Shown: positions 18,258 to 28,952, counted from the stretch's first letter. The stretch: DNA of 64,000 nucleotides from Acetobacteraceae bacterium (GCA_947475245.1 CANJLW010000020.1:1-64000); one strand, 5' to 3'. Numbers and translations are program-made. The notes: generated from the sequence alone by a model not told the origin.

Positions 18258-19762
18258 TCCGCCGCACGGGCCACGGCGGATTGCGGTTCGGCTTGCAGGC
18301 CGATGGCCTCCGCCAGTCGATCCAGTCGCCGCACGACGCTTTCCCCGGCAAAGACGCCGCTGTCTTCGTGCAGTTGCAGCACCAGGCGCGGGCCGCGCAC
18401 GACAAGGCTGGTGCCGCCGAGGAGGTCGGGCGTGCCGGCCGACAAGGTAAACGCCAATCGCAAAGCCATGCCCAAAATTTCCGCTCGGCGTGCGACGGCG
18501 GGTTCCAGCAGACGGCGCGCCGGGCGCAGGAAATCGGCGTCGACGGCGGCTTCGTAGCGCAGCGCCAGGGTGATCGCGAGGAAGGCGCGCGACGGATGGT
18601 CGATGCCGATTCCGGGTTGGCGCAGCACGCGCAGGAACGCCTGTTCGGCGCGGAATTCGGGATGATCGTGGCTGCCGATATCGGAAAGCCAACAGGCCGC
18701 GAGGCGCAACCGGTGGGCGGCGTCGGATTCGCCCGGGAACAGCGGCGCCGTCCATTCCATCAGAAAAGGCGGCAAGGCGGGGTCGCGGCCATATTGCGCG
18801 GTCAGTTCGCGCGCCGCGACCAGCAGCGGGTCCTGCGCGCGCACCTCATCCGTCAGGCCGCGCATGAACCAACCTTCGCGCAGGCCGCTGGCGCTGAACA
18901 CCACGCGACGAGCGTTGGTGACGCGCAGCAGGCGACGCAGCGCCACGGCGGCATAGGGCAGATCGCCGATGCGGCGCTTGGGCGCGCCCTTGAGCTTTTC
19001 CAGCATGCGCGGGGTCATGCCCTCGATCGCGGTGACGAACTCGCGAGCCTGATCCCGACCGATCGTGTACTGGTGCACGATATTCAGCGGGTAGCCGCTG
19101 CGGGCGATGTGGATGCGGGCCAGCGCGCGCCAGGCGCCGCCGACCAGGAACAGATCGCGCTCCGCGCCGTCGGCCAGCCAGGGCACGCGGGCCATGTCGG
19201 CTTCGGCCAGTTCGCGCGCGACGGCGATATCCCCGCGCGCGCGATCGGACAGGCGGATCACGCCCAGGCGCAGGGTTTGCGACGCGCCGCGCCGACCGTT
19301 GTCCAGGCGCACGACCTCCAGCGAGCCGCCGCCGATATCGGCCAGGATGCCGTCGGCGTCGGGGATGCCGCACAGCAGGCCGTCGGCGGAGAACTCGGCC
19401 TCCTGCGAGCCGGACAGCACCGTGATGGGCACGCCGGGCATGCGGGCACGCAGATCGGCGACGAAGGCGGGGCCGTTGACGGCGTCGCGCACCGCGGCGG
19501 TGGCCAGGATTTCGAACGGGCTCGCGCCCATGGCGCGCGCCACCGCGTGGTAGCGGTGGATCACGGTGATCGCCTGTTCGACGCCGTCCTGGTTCAGGTG
19601 GCCGGTTTCCTCCAACCCCTTCCCCAGGCGCAGCACGGCCTTTTCGTTAAAGATGGTGGTCGGGTTGCGTCCCAACCCCTCGAACACCACCAACCGGACG
19701 GAGTTGGAGCCAAGATCGACCACGCCGCACCGCGGCAGGCTTTCGGAAGGCCGAAACGGCAT
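18254..19762 (-). CDS. ppx: Exopolyphosphatase (Ppx/GppA family)
   Basis: A 502-residue Ppx/GppA phosphatase with the actin-like N terminus GVVDLGSNSVRLVVFEG, the second phosphate-binding DIGGGSLEVVRLDNG and ATAAVRDAVN. The C-terminal third (after about residue 320) is the HD-like helical domain of long bacterial exopolyphosphatases. It hydrolyses polyphosphate from its ends. The gene lies 4 bases after ppk, so synthesis and breakdown of polyphosphate are co-transcribed. The stop overlaps the GTG of the GNAT gene. Confidence 0.92.
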   Translation of the reverse strand: MPFRPSESLPRCGVVDLGSNSVRLVVFEGLGRNPTTIFNEKAVLRLGKGLEETGHLNQDGVEQAITVIHRYHAVARAMGASPFEILATAAVRDAVNGPAFVADLRARMPGVPITVLSGSQEAEFSADGLLCGIPDADGILADIGGGSLEVVRLDNGRRGASQTLRLGVIRLSDRARGDIAVARELAEADMARVPWLADGAERDLFLVGGAWRALARIHIARSGYPLNIVHQYTIGRDQAREFVTAIEGMTPRMLEKLKGAPKRRIGDLPYAAVALRRLLRVTNARRVVFSASGLREGWFMRGLTDEVRAQDPLLVAARELTAQYGRDPALPPFLMEWTAPLFPGESDAAHRLRLAACWLSDIGSHDHPEFRAEQAFLRVLRQPGIGIDHPSRAFLAITLALRYEAAVDADFLRPARRLLEPAVARRAEILGMALRLAFTLSAGTPDLLGGTSLVVRGPRLVLQLHEDSGVFAGESVVRRLDRLAEAIGLQAEPQSAVARAAE

Positions 19763-19766
19763 GCGA

Positions 19767-21980
19767 TCAATCCTGATTCACGCGATCCTGCCGGCGCGCC
19801 GGCAGGGGGGAGGCAACCTGACCGTGCAGCGCCGATCCGCGTCCGGAGAGCGAGGGGTTGGTCATGAAGTAATCGTGGGCGGAGACCGGCTTGCGGCCGG
19901 CGGGCGTGCGCCTCCACGCGCCGTCCGGGCGCAGGTCCCAGGATTGGTGGGTGTCGCGGATGTTCACCACCATGATCTGGTCCAGGATTTGCGCATGCAC
20001 CGTCGGATTGTGGATCGGCACCAAGGTTTCGACGCGCCAGTCCATGTTACGCTCCATCCAGTCGGCGGAGCTTATATAAACCTGCGCGTGCCGGCTGGGC
20101 AGGTTATATCCGTTGCCGAAGGCATAGATCCGCCCGTGTTCAAGAAACCGCCCGACGATGGATTTGACGCGGATGTTTTCCGACAGGCCGGGAACGCCGG
20201 GGCGCAGGCAGCAGATGCCGCGGATGACGGCGGTGATTTTGACCCCGGCGTTGGACGCGTCGTACAGCGCGTCGATCAGGCGCGCATCCACCAGGCTGTT
20301 CATTTTCAGCCAGATTTGGGCGGGCTTGCCCGCGCGGGCGTGTTCGATTTCCTCGGCGATACGCTGCAACAGGATATTGCGCGTGGTCAGCGGGCTGAAG
20401 CCCAACTCCTCCATCACCTCGGGACGCGCATAGCCGGTCATGTAGTTGAACAGGCGGGCGGCATCGCGGGTCAAAGCGGGATCGCAGGAGAAGAAGCTGA
20501 GGTCGGTGTAGATGCGCGCGGTGAACGGATGATAATTGCCGGTGCCGAAATGCGCGTAGGAGCGGATGCCGCCGGCCTCCCGCCGCACGACCAGGGAGAG
20601 TTTGGCGTGGGTTTTCAACTCGGTGAAGCCGAACACGACCTGCACGCCGGCCGCTTCCATGGTGCGCGCGAGGCGGATATTGGCTTCCTCGTCAAAGCGC
20701 GCGCGCAGTTCGACCATGGCGGTGACGGATTTGCCGGCTTCCGCCGCCTCGATCAGGGCGTTGACGATCGTGCTGTCGCGGCTGGTGCGATAGAGCGTCT
20801 GCTTGACCGCGATCACCGCCGGGTCCTGCGCGGCCTGACGCAGGAACTGCACGACGACGTCGAAGCTTTCGTAGGGGTGATGAACGACGATGTCCTTGGC
20901 GCGGATCGCGGCGAAGCAGTCGCCGCCGAAATCGCGGATGCGTTCGGGGAAGCGCGGCGTATAGGGCGGGAACAGCAGATCGGGGCGGTCGTCGACGATC
21001 AGTTGCTTGACGTCGACCACCGATTTCAGCCCGCGGTCGATGTGGATTTCGTCGGGCGCGGCGTTCACCTCGTGCACGATCATGTCGTACAACTCGTCCG
21101 GCATGCCGAAATCCATCTCCAGATGGATCGCCACGCCGCGACGGCGGCGCTTCAGCGCGGTTTCGTAGGAGCGGACGAGGTCTTCGGCCTCTTCCTCGAA
21201 CTCCACGCCGGTATCGCGGATCAGGCGGAAGACGCCCTTGCCGGTGACCCTGAAGCCGGGGAACACACGGTCGAGGAACAGCAGCACGAGGTCTTCGAGC
21301 AACACGAAGCGGATCGGATCGGTCTCGGCCGTGGCGGGCAGGCGGATGAAGCGATCGATCTGGCTGGGCAACGGCAACAGGCCGCGCATGCCCTGGCCGT
21401 CTTCCTCGCGCAGCAGCAGCAGCGCCAGCACCAGACCCATATTGGCGATGAACGGGAATGGATGCGCGGGATCGATGGCGAGCGGCGTCAGCACGGGGAA
21501 GACGCGTTCCATGAACCAGGCGTCGAGCCACAGCCGGTCCTCCCCGGACAGGGTATCGGTGGTGCAGACCTCGATCCCGGCCTTGCGCAATTGCCCGGTC
21601 AGGTCGCGCCAGATGCGCTGTTGATCGGCCAGCAGCGCTTCGGAGCGGACCTTGATTTCCGCCAGTTGCTGCGCCGGCGTGCGCCCGTCGGTGGAGACAT
21701 GGGTGACTCCGGCCTTGGCCTGTCCGACCAGACCGGCGACGCGGACGGAGTAGAACTCATCGAGGTTGGACGCGCTGATCGACAGAAAGCGCAACCGTTC
21801 CAGCAGAGGATGGCGGGGGTTTTCCGCTTCTTCGACGACGCGGCGATTGAAGTCGAGCCAGGATAATTCGCGGTTGATGAAGCGTTCCGGGCTGTCGGCG
21901 GCGATCGCCGGGACGGATCGGGCGGCGCGCGGCGCGTCGATGTCGGTCATTGGCGGCATGGGTTCAACGACCTCGTTCAT
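19767..21980 (-). CDS. ppk: Polyphosphate kinase 1
   Basis: A 737-residue PPK1. The N-terminal domain contains [20 protein letters not shown] and [13 protein letters not shown]. The catalytic histidines of the phospholipase-D-like core are H458 ([12 protein letters not shown]) and H477 ([12 protein letters not shown]), matching H435 and H454 of the E. coli enzyme; the first is autophosphorylated there. The enzyme polymerises ATP gamma-phosphate into polyphosphate. Alternative starts at residues 8 and 11 exist. It sits between the hdaA-like gene (35 bp upstream) and ppx (4 bp downstream). Confidence 0.95.
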   Translation of the reverse strand: MNEVVEPMPPMTDIDAPRAARSVPAIAADSPERFINRELSWLDFNRRVVEEAENPRHPLLERLRFLSISASNLDEFYSVRVAGLVGQAKAGVTHVSTDGRTPAQQLAEIKVRSEALLADQQRIWRDLTGQLRKAGIEVCTTDTLSGEDRLWLDAWFMERVFPVLTPLAIDPAHPFPFIANMGLVLALLLLREEDGQGMRGLLPLPSQIDRFIRLPATAETDPIRFVLLEDLVLLFLDRVFPGFRVTGKGVFRLIRDTGVEFEEEAEDLVRSYETALKRRRRGVAIHLEMDFGMPDELYDMIVHEVNAAPDEIHIDRGLKSVVDVKQLIVDDRPDLLFPPYTPRFPERIRDFGGDCFAAIRAKDIVVHHPYESFDVVVQFLRQAAQDPAVIAVKQTLYRTSRDSTIVNALIEAAEAGKSVTAMVELRARFDEEANIRLARTMEAAGVQVVFGFTELKTHAKLSLVVRREAGGIRSYAHFGTGNYHPFTARIYTDLSFFSCDPALTRDAARLFNYMTGYARPEVMEELGFSPLTTRNILLQRIAEEIEHARAGKPAQIWLKMNSLVDARLIDALYDASNAGVKITAVIRGICCLRPGVPGLSENIRVKSIVGRFLEHGRIYAFGNGYNLPSRHAQVYISSADWMERNMDWRVETLVPIHNPTVHAQILDQIMVVNIRDTHQSWDLRPDGAWRRTPAGRKPVSAHDYFMTNPSLSGRGSALHGQVASPLPARRQDRVNQD

Positions 21981-22015
21981 GGTGGCGACCCTGTTCGCGA
22001 AACGCGCGCATGAGT

Positions 22016-22768
22016 CTACAGCAGCCTGTCTGCCGGGAAAGAGGGGTACGGCGGTGACTCCGGATTGTCATCGTCGCCGTCGGCGGCCCAATCCCCACCC
22101 GACAGCACCGCCCGCGCCCGCGACAGACGAATAGGCTCCCGTTCGACCAGGGCGGCATGGTCCAGGCGCGCGACGGCATCGCGCAGGGCGCCGGGCGTGC
22201 GGGGCAGATAAACACGCATCCAATCGCGCACGGCGGTGGGCAAACAGAGCTGGCGGTCGGACAGCAGCCGCGTCAGCAAGGCGTCGAGCAGGCTGTCGCG
22301 CGGGGTCTCGACCCTGACCGCGACGACGGCGCGCACGCGGCTGGCGAGATCCGGCAGGGCAATGCGCCATTCGGTCGGCGGCACGCGCCCGACGAGCAGC
22401 ACGGGGCGGCGCAGTTCGCGCGCCATGTTCAGCAGATGCAGCAACGCCGGTTCGTCGGCGATCAGGTCGGCGTCGTCGATCCCCATCGCGCCGGGGACGG
22501 CGGGCAGGCCGGACAGTTCGGGGCCGGACAGGACGGCGGCGCCCTCTCGTTCGGCCCAGTTGTGCAGCAGATGGCTTTTCCCGCAGCCGGCTTCGCCCCA
22601 CAGCGCCAGTCGGCCGTCGGGCCAGTCCGGCGTGCGGTTGATCCAGATGCGGGCCTGTTCGTTGGTGGCATCGGCGAGGAAATCCGCCACGGCGAAAGAC
22701 GGGCGATGAATGAACGGCAGCGCCAACTGGCGCGGCGGCACGTACGGCGCGGACAAGATGGTGGTCAT
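22016..22768 (-). CDS. hdaA: DnaA-like ATPase, HdaA type
   Basis: A 250-residue protein with the DnaA-type AAA+ fold but no C-terminal DNA-binding domain, as in Hda/HdaA. The Walker A GEAGCGKS is at residues 58-65, the Walker B is MGIDDADLI, and a sensor-like segment [12 protein letters not shown] follows. The clamp-binding motif near the N terminus (QLALPF) fits Hda, which binds the sliding clamp and promotes DnaA-ATP hydrolysis after initiation. The start at 22768 overlaps the AI-2E stop as ATGA. Location beside the AI-2E gene is typical of alphaproteobacteria. Confidence 0.85.
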   Translation of the reverse strand: MTTILSAPYVPPRQLALPFIHRPSFAVADFLADATNEQARIWINRTPDWPDGRLALWGEAGCGKSHLLHNWAEREGAAVLSGPELSGLPAVPGAMGIDDADLIADEPALLHLLNMARELRRPVLLVGRVPPTEWRIALPDLASRVRAVVAVRVETPRDSLLDALLTRLLSDRQLCLPTAVRDWMRVYLPRTPGALRDAVARLDHAALVEREPIRLSRARAVLSGGDWAADGDDDNPESPPYPSFPADRLL

Positions 22769-23895
22769 TTCCCGGTTGGGGGGGCGTGATCGAGATACAG
22801 CGGGCTGCCGAGGTAGCGGCGCAGCCAGAAGCGACACAAGACGCCAATCGTTGCCGCGACCGGGACGGCGAGCATGACTCCCAGGAAACCGAACGCCGCG
22901 CCGCCCGCGAACAGCGCGAAAATCACCCAGACGGCCGGTAGTTCGACCCGATCGCCCAGAAAGCGCGGGTAGATGACATAGCCTTCCAGCACCTGTCCGA
23001 TCACCAGAATACCGGCGACCACCGCCACGCCCTGCCATTGGGGGAACTGCGCCAGGGCCAGGCCGATGGCGGTCAGCCCGCCCGTGATCGAACCGACATA
23101 GGGGATGAACGAGATCAGGCCGGAGGTCAGACCCACGACGAGACCGAGGTCCAGGCCGGCGAAGGTCAGGCCGAACGCGTAGTACAGCGCCAGGAACAGG
23201 CAGCACAGCGCCTGTCCGCGCACCCAGGCGGACAGGATACGATCGACCTCCCGCGCCTGTTCACGGATAACGCCGACATAGCGCCGGGGCAGCCAGCCAT
23301 CGACCATAACGACGACATCGGGCCAGTCGCGCAGCAGATAGAAGCCCACCACCGGCGTCACGACGGCGAGGCTGAGCACGTTGAACAGCGCGAAGCCGCT
23401 GCCGACGACGCTGGTCACGGTGGACAGCAGGATGCTGACCATGCTGCCGGCCTGTCCGCTGACGAGATCGCGCAGCTTGTCGTTGACCAGTTCGGAGCCG
23501 AAATTGTCCTGCAGGTCGGTCAGCACGTGGCGCGCCCAGCCTTGCAGCAGGGTGGCGTAGTGCGGAATGCGATAGACCAACAGGCTGATCTGGGCGAGCA
23601 GCAGCGGATACAGCAGCAGCGCGAACAATAGCACGGCGGCCAGCAGCACCAGGACCATGACCAAGGCCGCGACTCCGCGCGGGAGCCCCAGGCGACACAG
23701 CCGCGTGGTCGGCGGGTCGAGCGCGTAGGCGATCACCGCCGCCGCGACGAAGGGCGCGAGGACGGAAGCGAAAAGCTGCATCGCCAGCCATGCGACCACC
23801 AGCAGCCCGACCACGAGGGCGATGCGCTGAGCCTTGGTGGCACCGGTCAGGCCGACGACCGAAACGGGCGGTGGGATGGGAGCATTGCCGGTCAT
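22765..23895 (-). CDS. AI-2E family transporter
   Basis: A 376-residue multi-pass inner-membrane protein of the AI-2E/PerM family. Hydrophobic segments near residues 20-75, a long soluble-like helix pair about 85-150, and the characteristic block ALYYAFGLTFAGLDLGLVVGLTSGLISFIPYVGSITGGL are visible. The family includes autoinducer exporters and antiporters, so a quorum-sensing role should not be assumed. The start at 23895 is chosen over 23934: it lies one base after the pgsA-like stop (TGAcATG). Second gene of the minus-strand run. Confidence 0.9.
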   Translation of the reverse strand: MTGNAPIPPPVSVVGLTGATKAQRIALVVGLLVVAWLAMQLFASVLAPFVAAAVIAYALDPPTTRLCRLGLPRGVAALVMVLVLLAAVLLFALLLYPLLLAQISLLVYRIPHYATLLQGWARHVLTDLQDNFGSELVNDKLRDLVSGQAGSMVSILLSTVTSVVGSGFALFNVLSLAVVTPVVGFYLLRDWPDVVVMVDGWLPRRYVGVIREQAREVDRILSAWVRGQALCCLFLALYYAFGLTFAGLDLGLVVGLTSGLISFIPYVGSITGGLTAIGLALAQFPQWQGVAVVAGILVIGQVLEGYVIYPRFLGDRVELPAVWVIFALFAGGAAFGFLGVMLAVPVAATIGVLCRFWLRRYLGSPLYLDHAPPTGK

Positions 23896-23896
23896 G

Positions 23897-24463
23897 TCAC
23901 GGCCCGCGCGCCGTGACCCAGACATAGGCCGCACCGGAGGCCAGTGTGGTGGCCGCGACGCACCAGATCAGCGTCGATATCATCCAGGGCACGGGCAGGC
24001 CAAATCCCGCCTGCAACAAGGTCGCGGCGACCAGCACGATCTGGAGCAGCGTGTTGAGTTTGGAGATATACAAGGGCTTGATGATCACGGGATGGCCGAG
24101 AACGGCGAGGACGATCACTCCGCCGACGATCACCAGATCGCGGAACACCACCATGATCGCCAGCCAATCCGGCAACGCGCCGACGGCGGCCAAAGTGACA
24201 TACATCGTGACCAGCAGCGCCTTGTCGGCGACAGGGTCCAGCAGCGCGCCGATCGCATTGCCGCCCCAGCGCCGAGCCAACCAGCCATCGACGGCGTCGG
24301 AGATTCCGGCGATGACAAACAGGATGAAGGCATGATCCAGCCGCCGTTCCAACACCAGCCAGAATGCCATCGGCACGGCGCACAGCCGACCGAACGTAAT
24401 CACGTTCGGCAAGGTCCATAGCGCGGCGGACGCGCTGCGTCCGATCTGGGTTCCGTCGGGCAT
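23897..24463 (-). CDS. CDP-alcohol phosphatidyltransferase (PgsA-like)
   Basis: A 188-residue membrane enzyme. The CDP-alcohol signature is [27 protein letters not shown], giving D56, D59, G60, A63, R64, G72, D76 and D80. The Arg-to-Gly spacer is one residue shorter than in E. coli PgsA. It has about five hydrophobic segments. Likely reaction: transfer of a phosphatidyl group from CDP-diacylglycerol to a polyol phosphate (phosphatidylglycerophosphate) or to another phosphatidyl alcohol (cardiolipin). First gene of the pgsA-AI-2E-hdaA-ppk-ppx run, divergent from purM. Confidence 0.9.
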   Translation of the reverse strand: MPDGTQIGRSASAALWTLPNVITFGRLCAVPMAFWLVLERRLDHAFILFVIAGISDAVDGWLARRWGGNAIGALLDPVADKALLVTMYVTLAAVGALPDWLAIMVVFRDLVIVGGVIVLAVLGHPVIIKPLYISKLNTLLQIVLVAATLLQAGFGLPVPWMISTLIWCVAATTLASGAAYVWVTARGP

Positions 24464-24568
24464 CCGGCGCGTTGCTCACTGCTATTTCCAGGGAGGGATT
24501 TGCCGAAAGCGGCATCCCTATGGTTCTGTCCGCCACCACTCACCTCGAATACCGTAAAGAAGGCCATC

Positions 24569-25651
24569 ATGACCAGCGGAGATCACGCCGCCCCCCCGGC
24601 GAACAGCCTGAGCTATCGCGCCGCCGGCGTGGATATCGAGGCCGGAGACGCTCTGGTCGAGGCGATCAAGCCTCTCGCCAAGGCCACTACGCGCGCCGGT
24701 GTGCTGGGCGGCCTCGGCGGGTTCGGCGCCCTGTTCGATCTGAAGGCCGCCGGGTTCGTCGATCCGATCCTGGTATCCACCACCGACGGCGTCGGCACCA
24801 AGCTGAAGATCGCCATCGATACCGGCATCCACGACACCGTCGGGATCGATCTGGTGGCGATGTGCGTCAACGATCTGGTCGTGCAGGGCGCCGAACCGCT
24901 GTTCTTTCTGGATTACTTCGCGACCGGCAAGCTCGACCCGGCGCAGGCGCGCGCGGTCATCGCCGGGATCGCCGACGGCTGTCGGCAGGCAGGTTGCGCG
25001 CTGGTCGGCGGCGAAACCGCGGAGATGCCGGGCATGTACGGCGCGGGCGACTACGATCTGGCCGGGTTTTCCGTCGGCGCCGCCGAACGCGGCACCTTGC
25101 TGCCCAAGGACATCGTCCCCGGCGACACCATCCTCGCCCTTGGCAGTTCCGGGGTGCATTCCAACGGCTATTCGCTGGTGCGACGCATCGTCGCCAACAG
25201 CGGGCTGGCCTGGACCGATCCGGCCCCCTTCGCGCCCGACCGGACCCTGGGGCGGGCGCTGATGGCACCCACACGGATTTATGTGCGCGCGCTGCTGGCG
25301 CTGCATCGCGCGGGGCTGCTGAAGGCCGCGGCGCATATCACCGGCGGCGGACTACCCGGCAACCTGCCGCGCGTCTTGCCCGACGATACGATCGCGCAAC
25401 TCGATCCCGTCTGGCCGGTGCCGCCGGTGTTCGCCTGGCTGGCCCGCATCGGCGGGGTGGAAGCGGCGGAGATGCTGCGGGTGTTCAACTGCGGCGTCGG
25501 CATGGCTGTGGTGGTGTCGGACCCGGATGCGGCGCGCGCGGTCCTGACGGAAGCGGGCGAAAGCGTCAGCGTCATCGGACGCATCGCGGCGGGCAGCGGC
25601 CCCGCGTCGATCCGGATCGATCTGCCGACAGGCTGGCCGTCCGCCGCATGA
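24569..25651 (+). CDS. purM: Phosphoribosylformylglycinamidine cyclo-ligase
   Basis: A 360-residue PurM (AIR synthetase) of the fifth step of purine synthesis. Conserved blocks are [30 protein letters not shown] (substrate/ATP loop), [14 protein letters not shown], and the C-terminal [19 protein letters not shown] 24569 with AGAAGG upstream is chosen; the frame could extend to 24500 but this adds a non-homologous leader. The stop overlaps purN (ATGA). Divergent from the pgsA-like gene across about 105 bp. Confidence 0.95.
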   Translation: MTSGDHAAPPANSLSYRAAGVDIEAGDALVEAIKPLAKATTRAGVLGGLGGFGALFDLKAAGFVDPILVSTTDGVGTKLKIAIDTGIHDTVGIDLVAMCVNDLVVQGAEPLFFLDYFATGKLDPAQARAVIAGIADGCRQAGCALVGGETAEMPGMYGAGDYDLAGFSVGAAERGTLLPKDIVPGDTILALGSSGVHSNGYSLVRRIVANSGLAWTDPAPFAPDRTLGRALMAPTRIYVRALLALHRAGLLKAAAHITGGGLPGNLPRVLPDDTIAQLDPVWPVPPVFAWLARIGGVEAAEMLRVFNCGVGMAVVVSDPDAARAVLTEAGESVSVIGRIAAGSGPASIRIDLPTGWPSAA

Positions 25652-26289
25652 AACGGCGCGTCGGCATTCTGATCAGCGGGCGCGGGTCGAACATGACCGC
25701 GCTGCTGGACGCCGCGCGGGCACCGGATTTCCCGGCGGAGATCGTGCTGGTGCTGTCCAATCGGCCCGACGCGGCGGGGCTGGGCCTTGCGGCGGCGGCC
25801 GGCATTGCGACCGCTTCGATCGATCATCGTCCGTTTCGCGGCGACCGGGCGTCGCACGAGGCGGCGATCGACGCGGCGCTGCTCGCGGCGGGCGTCGAGA
25901 TCGTCTGCCTCGCCGGTTACATGCGCCTGCTGACGCCATTTTTGGTCAAGGCGTGGGAGGGCCGGATGCTGAACATCCATCCCAGCCTGCTGCCCGCCTT
26001 CCCCGGGGTCGACACGCATGCGCGCGCGCTGGCGGGCGGGGTGCGGTTGCACGGCTGCACGGTGCATCTGGTGACCGAGGGCATGGACGAAGGCCCCATC
26101 CTGGCGCAAGCCGCCGTGCCGGTGCTGCCGGACGATACCGAGGCGACGCTGGCGGCGCGGGTGCTGCGGCAGGAGCATCGGCTTTACCCGCTCGCGCTCG
26201 CCGCGTTCATCGACCCGAACCAGGCAAACGCGGCGGCGGAGGAGATGGCGCTGGCGAACCCCTTGCCGAGGGTGGCGCGGGCGTCTTAA
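25648..26289 (+). CDS. purN: Phosphoribosylglycinamide formyltransferase
   Basis: A 213-residue PurN, which formylates GAR with 10-formyltetrahydrofolate. The family motifs are [16 protein letters not shown] at the N terminus, [20 protein letters not shown] (catalytic Asn and His) and [15 protein letters not shown] (catalytic Asp). It overlaps purM as ATGA, a standard purMN operon. The long frame running through purM in another reading frame (from 24472) is an artefact. Confidence 0.95.
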   Translation: MKRRVGILISGRGSNMTALLDAARAPDFPAEIVLVLSNRPDAAGLGLAAAAGIATASIDHRPFRGDRASHEAAIDAALLAAGVEIVCLAGYMRLLTPFLVKAWEGRMLNIHPSLLPAFPGVDTHARALAGGVRLHGCTVHLVTEGMDEGPILAQAAVPVLPDDTEATLAARVLRQEHRLYPLALAAFIDPNQANAAAEEMALANPLPRVARAS

Positions 26290-26329
26290 AAGCCGGGGAT
26301 CATCGTTTACCTGAATTTTGGGGCGTCGC

Positions 26330-26488
26330 ATGGCCGAACACAGCACGAGCTTCCACGGACCCGAGACGCCGGAGCAATTCCTGGCCGATCGTCAGCGCAT
26401 GTGGGACGGATTCACCGGCGCGACCGTCGGCTCGATCATCTTCATGATCGTGCTGCTGGTTGGGATGGCGGTATTCCTGGTTAAGTGA
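26330..26488 (+). CDS. aa3-type cytochrome c oxidase subunit IV
   Basis: A 52-residue single-span membrane protein beginning MAEHSTSFHG, with a hydrophilic N-terminal half and one hydrophobic segment near residues 33-51 (VGSIIFMIVLLVGMAVFLV). This size, the MAEH start and the terminal M-A-x-F-L pattern match the small bacterial aa3 oxidase subunit IV (COX4_pro_2). The main oxidase genes are not in the window, and it follows purN by 40 bp. Too short for a strong call, but the motif agreement is good. Confidence 0.7.
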   Translation: MAEHSTSFHGPETPEQFLADRQRMWDGFTGATVGSIIFMIVLLVGMAVFLVK

Positions 26489-26496
26489 CGCCGGTG

Positions 26497-26527
26497 CCTG
26501 ACTCGCGTCTCCATGACTCGAGTCAGG
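26497..26527. terminator. Bidirectional terminator hairpin between aa3 subunit IV and glycosyltransferase
   Basis: A perfect 9-bp stem (CCTGACTCG/CGAGTCAGG) with a 13-base loop sits between two convergent genes. The right arm runs through the stop codon of the minus-strand glycosyltransferase. It includes the palindrome TGACTCGAGTCA (26514-26525), which is repeated at 37787-37798. Confidence 0.6.
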
Positions 26528-27737
26528 CAAGCAGGTCCAGACACTCCGCCAAGGCCGGTTCGATCGCCATCTCCGGCGTATAGCCGTCGTAAAGCCGAGC
26601 AAAGGCGGCGGCTCGTTGGCGACACGCGGCATCGTCGAGTAATCGACGCAAGGCCGCTTCCATATCGTCCGCCGTCGCCGAGGGCGGCACACCGTGGCCA
26701 AGACCCTGGGGCGCGACACGATACAGCGTCATGGTCTGTTCGACCGGCCAGGGCATCATCAGCACAGGCCGGGTAGCGAGCAGGGCCGGGGCGACGGTGG
26801 CAATGTCCTGGCAGACGACGAAATCGCAGGACGCCAGGGCGGCGGCGCGATCCGTCGGCGCGATGCCGACATGGACATGCGGACGGCACAAGACGCGGGC
26901 CAGTTCGTCGGAGATGCGGGTCGCTTCCACGATTGACGGCAGACCCAGCCGATCCAACGCCTGAATCAGGCCGGCAAAGGCGGGATGACGCCCGTCCATG
27001 CGGGCGTAGATGCGTTCGGCCGATCCAGTCGGCCAATCCGGCGGCTGACCGGTACCTGCGTCGAAGACCTCTCCGAACCAGGCCGCGTCCCCGCGTCCTG
27101 GATAATGATCCAGTTCCGGGAAGGCGCAGAGGATTTGCGTCGCGGTCTGCTGAAACAGATCGGCGAGGCAGGTCAACGGCGCGCCGCCGATCGCGCCGAG
27201 GGTCGGATTGACGATAGCGAGGACGCGCGCCTCGGACTCCGCGATGCGGGTGGGGTCGATCTCCTCCCACGGGCGCAGCGAGGGCAGCGGATCGGTCGCG
27301 GGCGGCAGGGTATAGCCGTTACCCAGGACGACGGCGGGCAGACCGACGGCGCGGGCGGCCAGCAGCGCGGTCGGCGCGAAATCGGCGATCAGCAAATCGG
27401 GTTGACCGAGGGCAAAGACCTGTCGCCAACCCGCGAGCAGATCGCGCAGGGTTTCGGGCGTCGCGTAGCCGCATTGCAACAGCACGTCGGCGTAGCTGAC
27501 GGCGAGGAAACCGGGCGGCGGCGCGGCGCGCCAGGCGGGCGCCACCGTCAGCGACCAGGATTGGCTTGCCGCCAGATCGGCGACCAGGCTCGGGTCGCGC
27601 AGGACCAGCGAGACAGTATGGCCTTGCGCCGTCATGCCCGCCGCGATGGGCAGCAGGCGATCGAGCGCGGTCAGGCTCGCGCCCAGTTCGCAGGCGAACA
27701 GGACGCGCTTAGGGTTGCTCACGCGATGCGCCGACAC
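26523..27737 (-). CDS. Glycosyltransferase, GT-B fold (GT1/EryCIII-like)
   Basis: A 404-residue protein with a GT1-type fold. The N-terminal beta-alpha segment RVLFACELGASLTALDRLLPIAAGMTAQGHTVSLV and the C-terminal nucleotide-binding block HVHVGIAPTDRAAALASCDFVVCQDIATVAPALLATRPVLMMPWPVEQ fit glycosyltransferases acting on small lipophilic acceptors. The start is a GTG at 27737 (or 27722), with no good ribosome-binding site. It follows ndk by 36 bp on the same strand. Acceptor and sugar donor unknown. Confidence 0.75.
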   Translation of the reverse strand: MSAHRVSNPKRVLFACELGASLTALDRLLPIAAGMTAQGHTVSLVLRDPSLVADLAASQSWSLTVAPAWRAAPPPGFLAVSYADVLLQCGYATPETLRDLLAGWRQVFALGQPDLLIADFAPTALLAARAVGLPAVVLGNGYTLPPATDPLPSLRPWEEIDPTRIAESEARVLAIVNPTLGAIGGAPLTCLADLFQQTATQILCAFPELDHYPGRGDAAWFGEVFDAGTGQPPDWPTGSAERIYARMDGRHPAFAGLIQALDRLGLPSIVEATRISDELARVLCRPHVHVGIAPTDRAAALASCDFVVCQDIATVAPALLATRPVLMMPWPVEQTMTLYRVAPQGLGHGVPPSATADDMEAALRRLLDDAACRQRAAAFARLYDGYTPEMAIEPALAECLDLLA

Positions 27738-27773
27738 AAGCGGATGGGCCGGCGGCGCATCGACGGCGCTGCT

Positions 27774-28196
27774 TCAGCCGACGATTTCGGTGCCGGCGAA
27801 GAAATACGCGATTTCGATCGCGGCGTTCTCCAGGCTGTCGGAGCCGTGCACGGAGTTGGCTTCGATGCTTTCGGCAAAGAGCTTACGGATGGTGCCTTCG
27901 GCGGCATTGGCCGGGTTGGTGGCGCCCATGATGTCGCGATTGGCCTGCACGGCGTTTTCGCCTTCCAGCACCTGCACGACGACCGGGCCGGAGGTCATGA
28001 AGGTCACGAGGTCGCGGAAGAACGGGCGGGCGGCGTGGACGCCGTAGAAGCTCTCGGCCTGGGCGGTGGTCATGTGGATGCGCTTCTGCGCGACGATGCG
28101 CAGGCCCACGCCTTCGAGGCAGGCATTGACCTTGCCGGTCAGATTCCGCCGGGTGGCGTCGGGCTTGATGATGGAGAAGGTGCGCTCGATCGCCAT
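27774..28196 (-). CDS. ndk: Nucleoside diphosphate kinase
   Basis: A 140-residue NDK, which equilibrates nucleoside triphosphates and diphosphates through a phosphohistidine. The catalytic H117 is in the invariant NSVHGSDS motif, and the N-terminal [11 protein letters not shown] and [11 protein letters not shown] blocks are canonical. Length is normal. It lies upstream of the glycosyltransferase and is divergent from a peroxiredoxin gene. Confidence 0.97.
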   Translation of the reverse strand: MAIERTFSIIKPDATRRNLTGKVNACLEGVGLRIVAQKRIHMTTAQAESFYGVHAARPFFRDLVTFMTSGPVVVQVLEGENAVQANRDIMGATNPANAAEGTIRKLFAESIEANSVHGSDSLENAAIEIAYFFAGTEIVG

Positions 28197-28402
28197 GATA
28201 GGCTCCTGTGAATAGCGGTCAGTCGATGGGCGCGGGCTTTAGACGGTTCACACACCTTACGGCAACCCCTGTTCCCTGCCCCCAATTTCTTGCCCCCCAT
28301 TCGTGGCCCCGTGACTCCGGACGCGGGGAAGGGTAGGAGTGCGCTTGCTGGCAAGACACGGCAAACCCACATCCTGTCCCATTATGGGGGAGCAAGAAAT
28401 CA

Positions 28403-28885
28403 ATGACGATCAAAGTTGGTGACGCAATTCCGTCGATGAAGCTGATGGTGGCGACCGCGGACGGTCCGAAAGAGACGTCCACGGACGATATCTTCAAGGG
28501 CAAGAAGGTCGTGCTGTTCGCGGTGCCGGGCGCTTTCACCCCGACATGCAGCGCCAAGCACCTGCCGGGTTTCGTGCAGAACGCCGACGCCATCAAGGCG
28601 AAGGGCGTCGACACCATTGCCTGCATCTCTGTCAATGACGCGTTCGTCATGGGCGCCTGGGGCAAGGACCAGGGCACCGGCGACAAGGTGGAAATGCTGG
28701 CCGACGGCGCCGCGCAGTTCGCCAAGGCCATTGGCCTGGAGCTCGATCTGAACGGCCGCGGCATGGGCTGGCGCAGCCAGCGCTATGCGCTCGTCGCCGT
28801 GGACGGCAAGGTGACGCACCTTGGCGTTGAAGAGCCGGGCGGTTTCGAGGCTTCGAAGGCCGAGACGATCCTGGCCGCGCTGTAA
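28403..28885 (+). CDS. Peroxiredoxin (Prx5-type)
   Basis: A 160-residue atypical peroxiredoxin of the Prx5/thioredoxin-fold group. The peroxidatic cysteine is C49 in VPGAFTPTCS, and a possible second one is C74 in TIACISVND. It reduces hydrogen peroxide and organic hydroperoxides with a thiol donor. The ribosome-binding site GGGGGAG is strong. It is divergent from ndk across about 200 bp and convergent with an outer-membrane protein gene, separated by a terminator hairpin. Confidence 0.92.
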   Translation: MTIKVGDAIPSMKLMVATADGPKETSTDDIFKGKKVVLFAVPGAFTPTCSAKHLPGFVQNADAIKAKGVDTIACISVNDAFVMGAWGKDQGTGDKVEMLADGAAQFAKAIGLELDLNGRGMGWRSQRYALVAVDGKVTHLGVEEPGGFEASKAETILAAL

Positions 28886-28898
28886 GCCGCGATCGATC

Positions 28899-28924
28899 CG
28901 GGGCGACCGTCGCCGGTCGCCCCG
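28899..28924. terminator. Terminator hairpin after the peroxiredoxin gene
   Basis: A perfect 10-bp GC stem (CGGGGCGACC/GGTCGCCCCG) with a 6-base loop lies 14 bases past the stop, between two convergent genes. It has no T-tract, so its efficiency is uncertain, but position and stability fit a bidirectional terminator. Confidence 0.65.
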
Positions 28925-28952
28925 ACATCGCGGGTTACGCGAGTGCTCGTGT

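Noticed and set aside
19566-21866. A 766-codon plus-strand frame opposite ppk
   Set aside because: Antisense shadow of the conserved polyphosphate kinase gene.
22765-23895. Quorum-sensing exporter role for the AI-2E gene
   Set aside because: The family name is historical and many members have other functions; nothing else here suggests autoinducer signalling.
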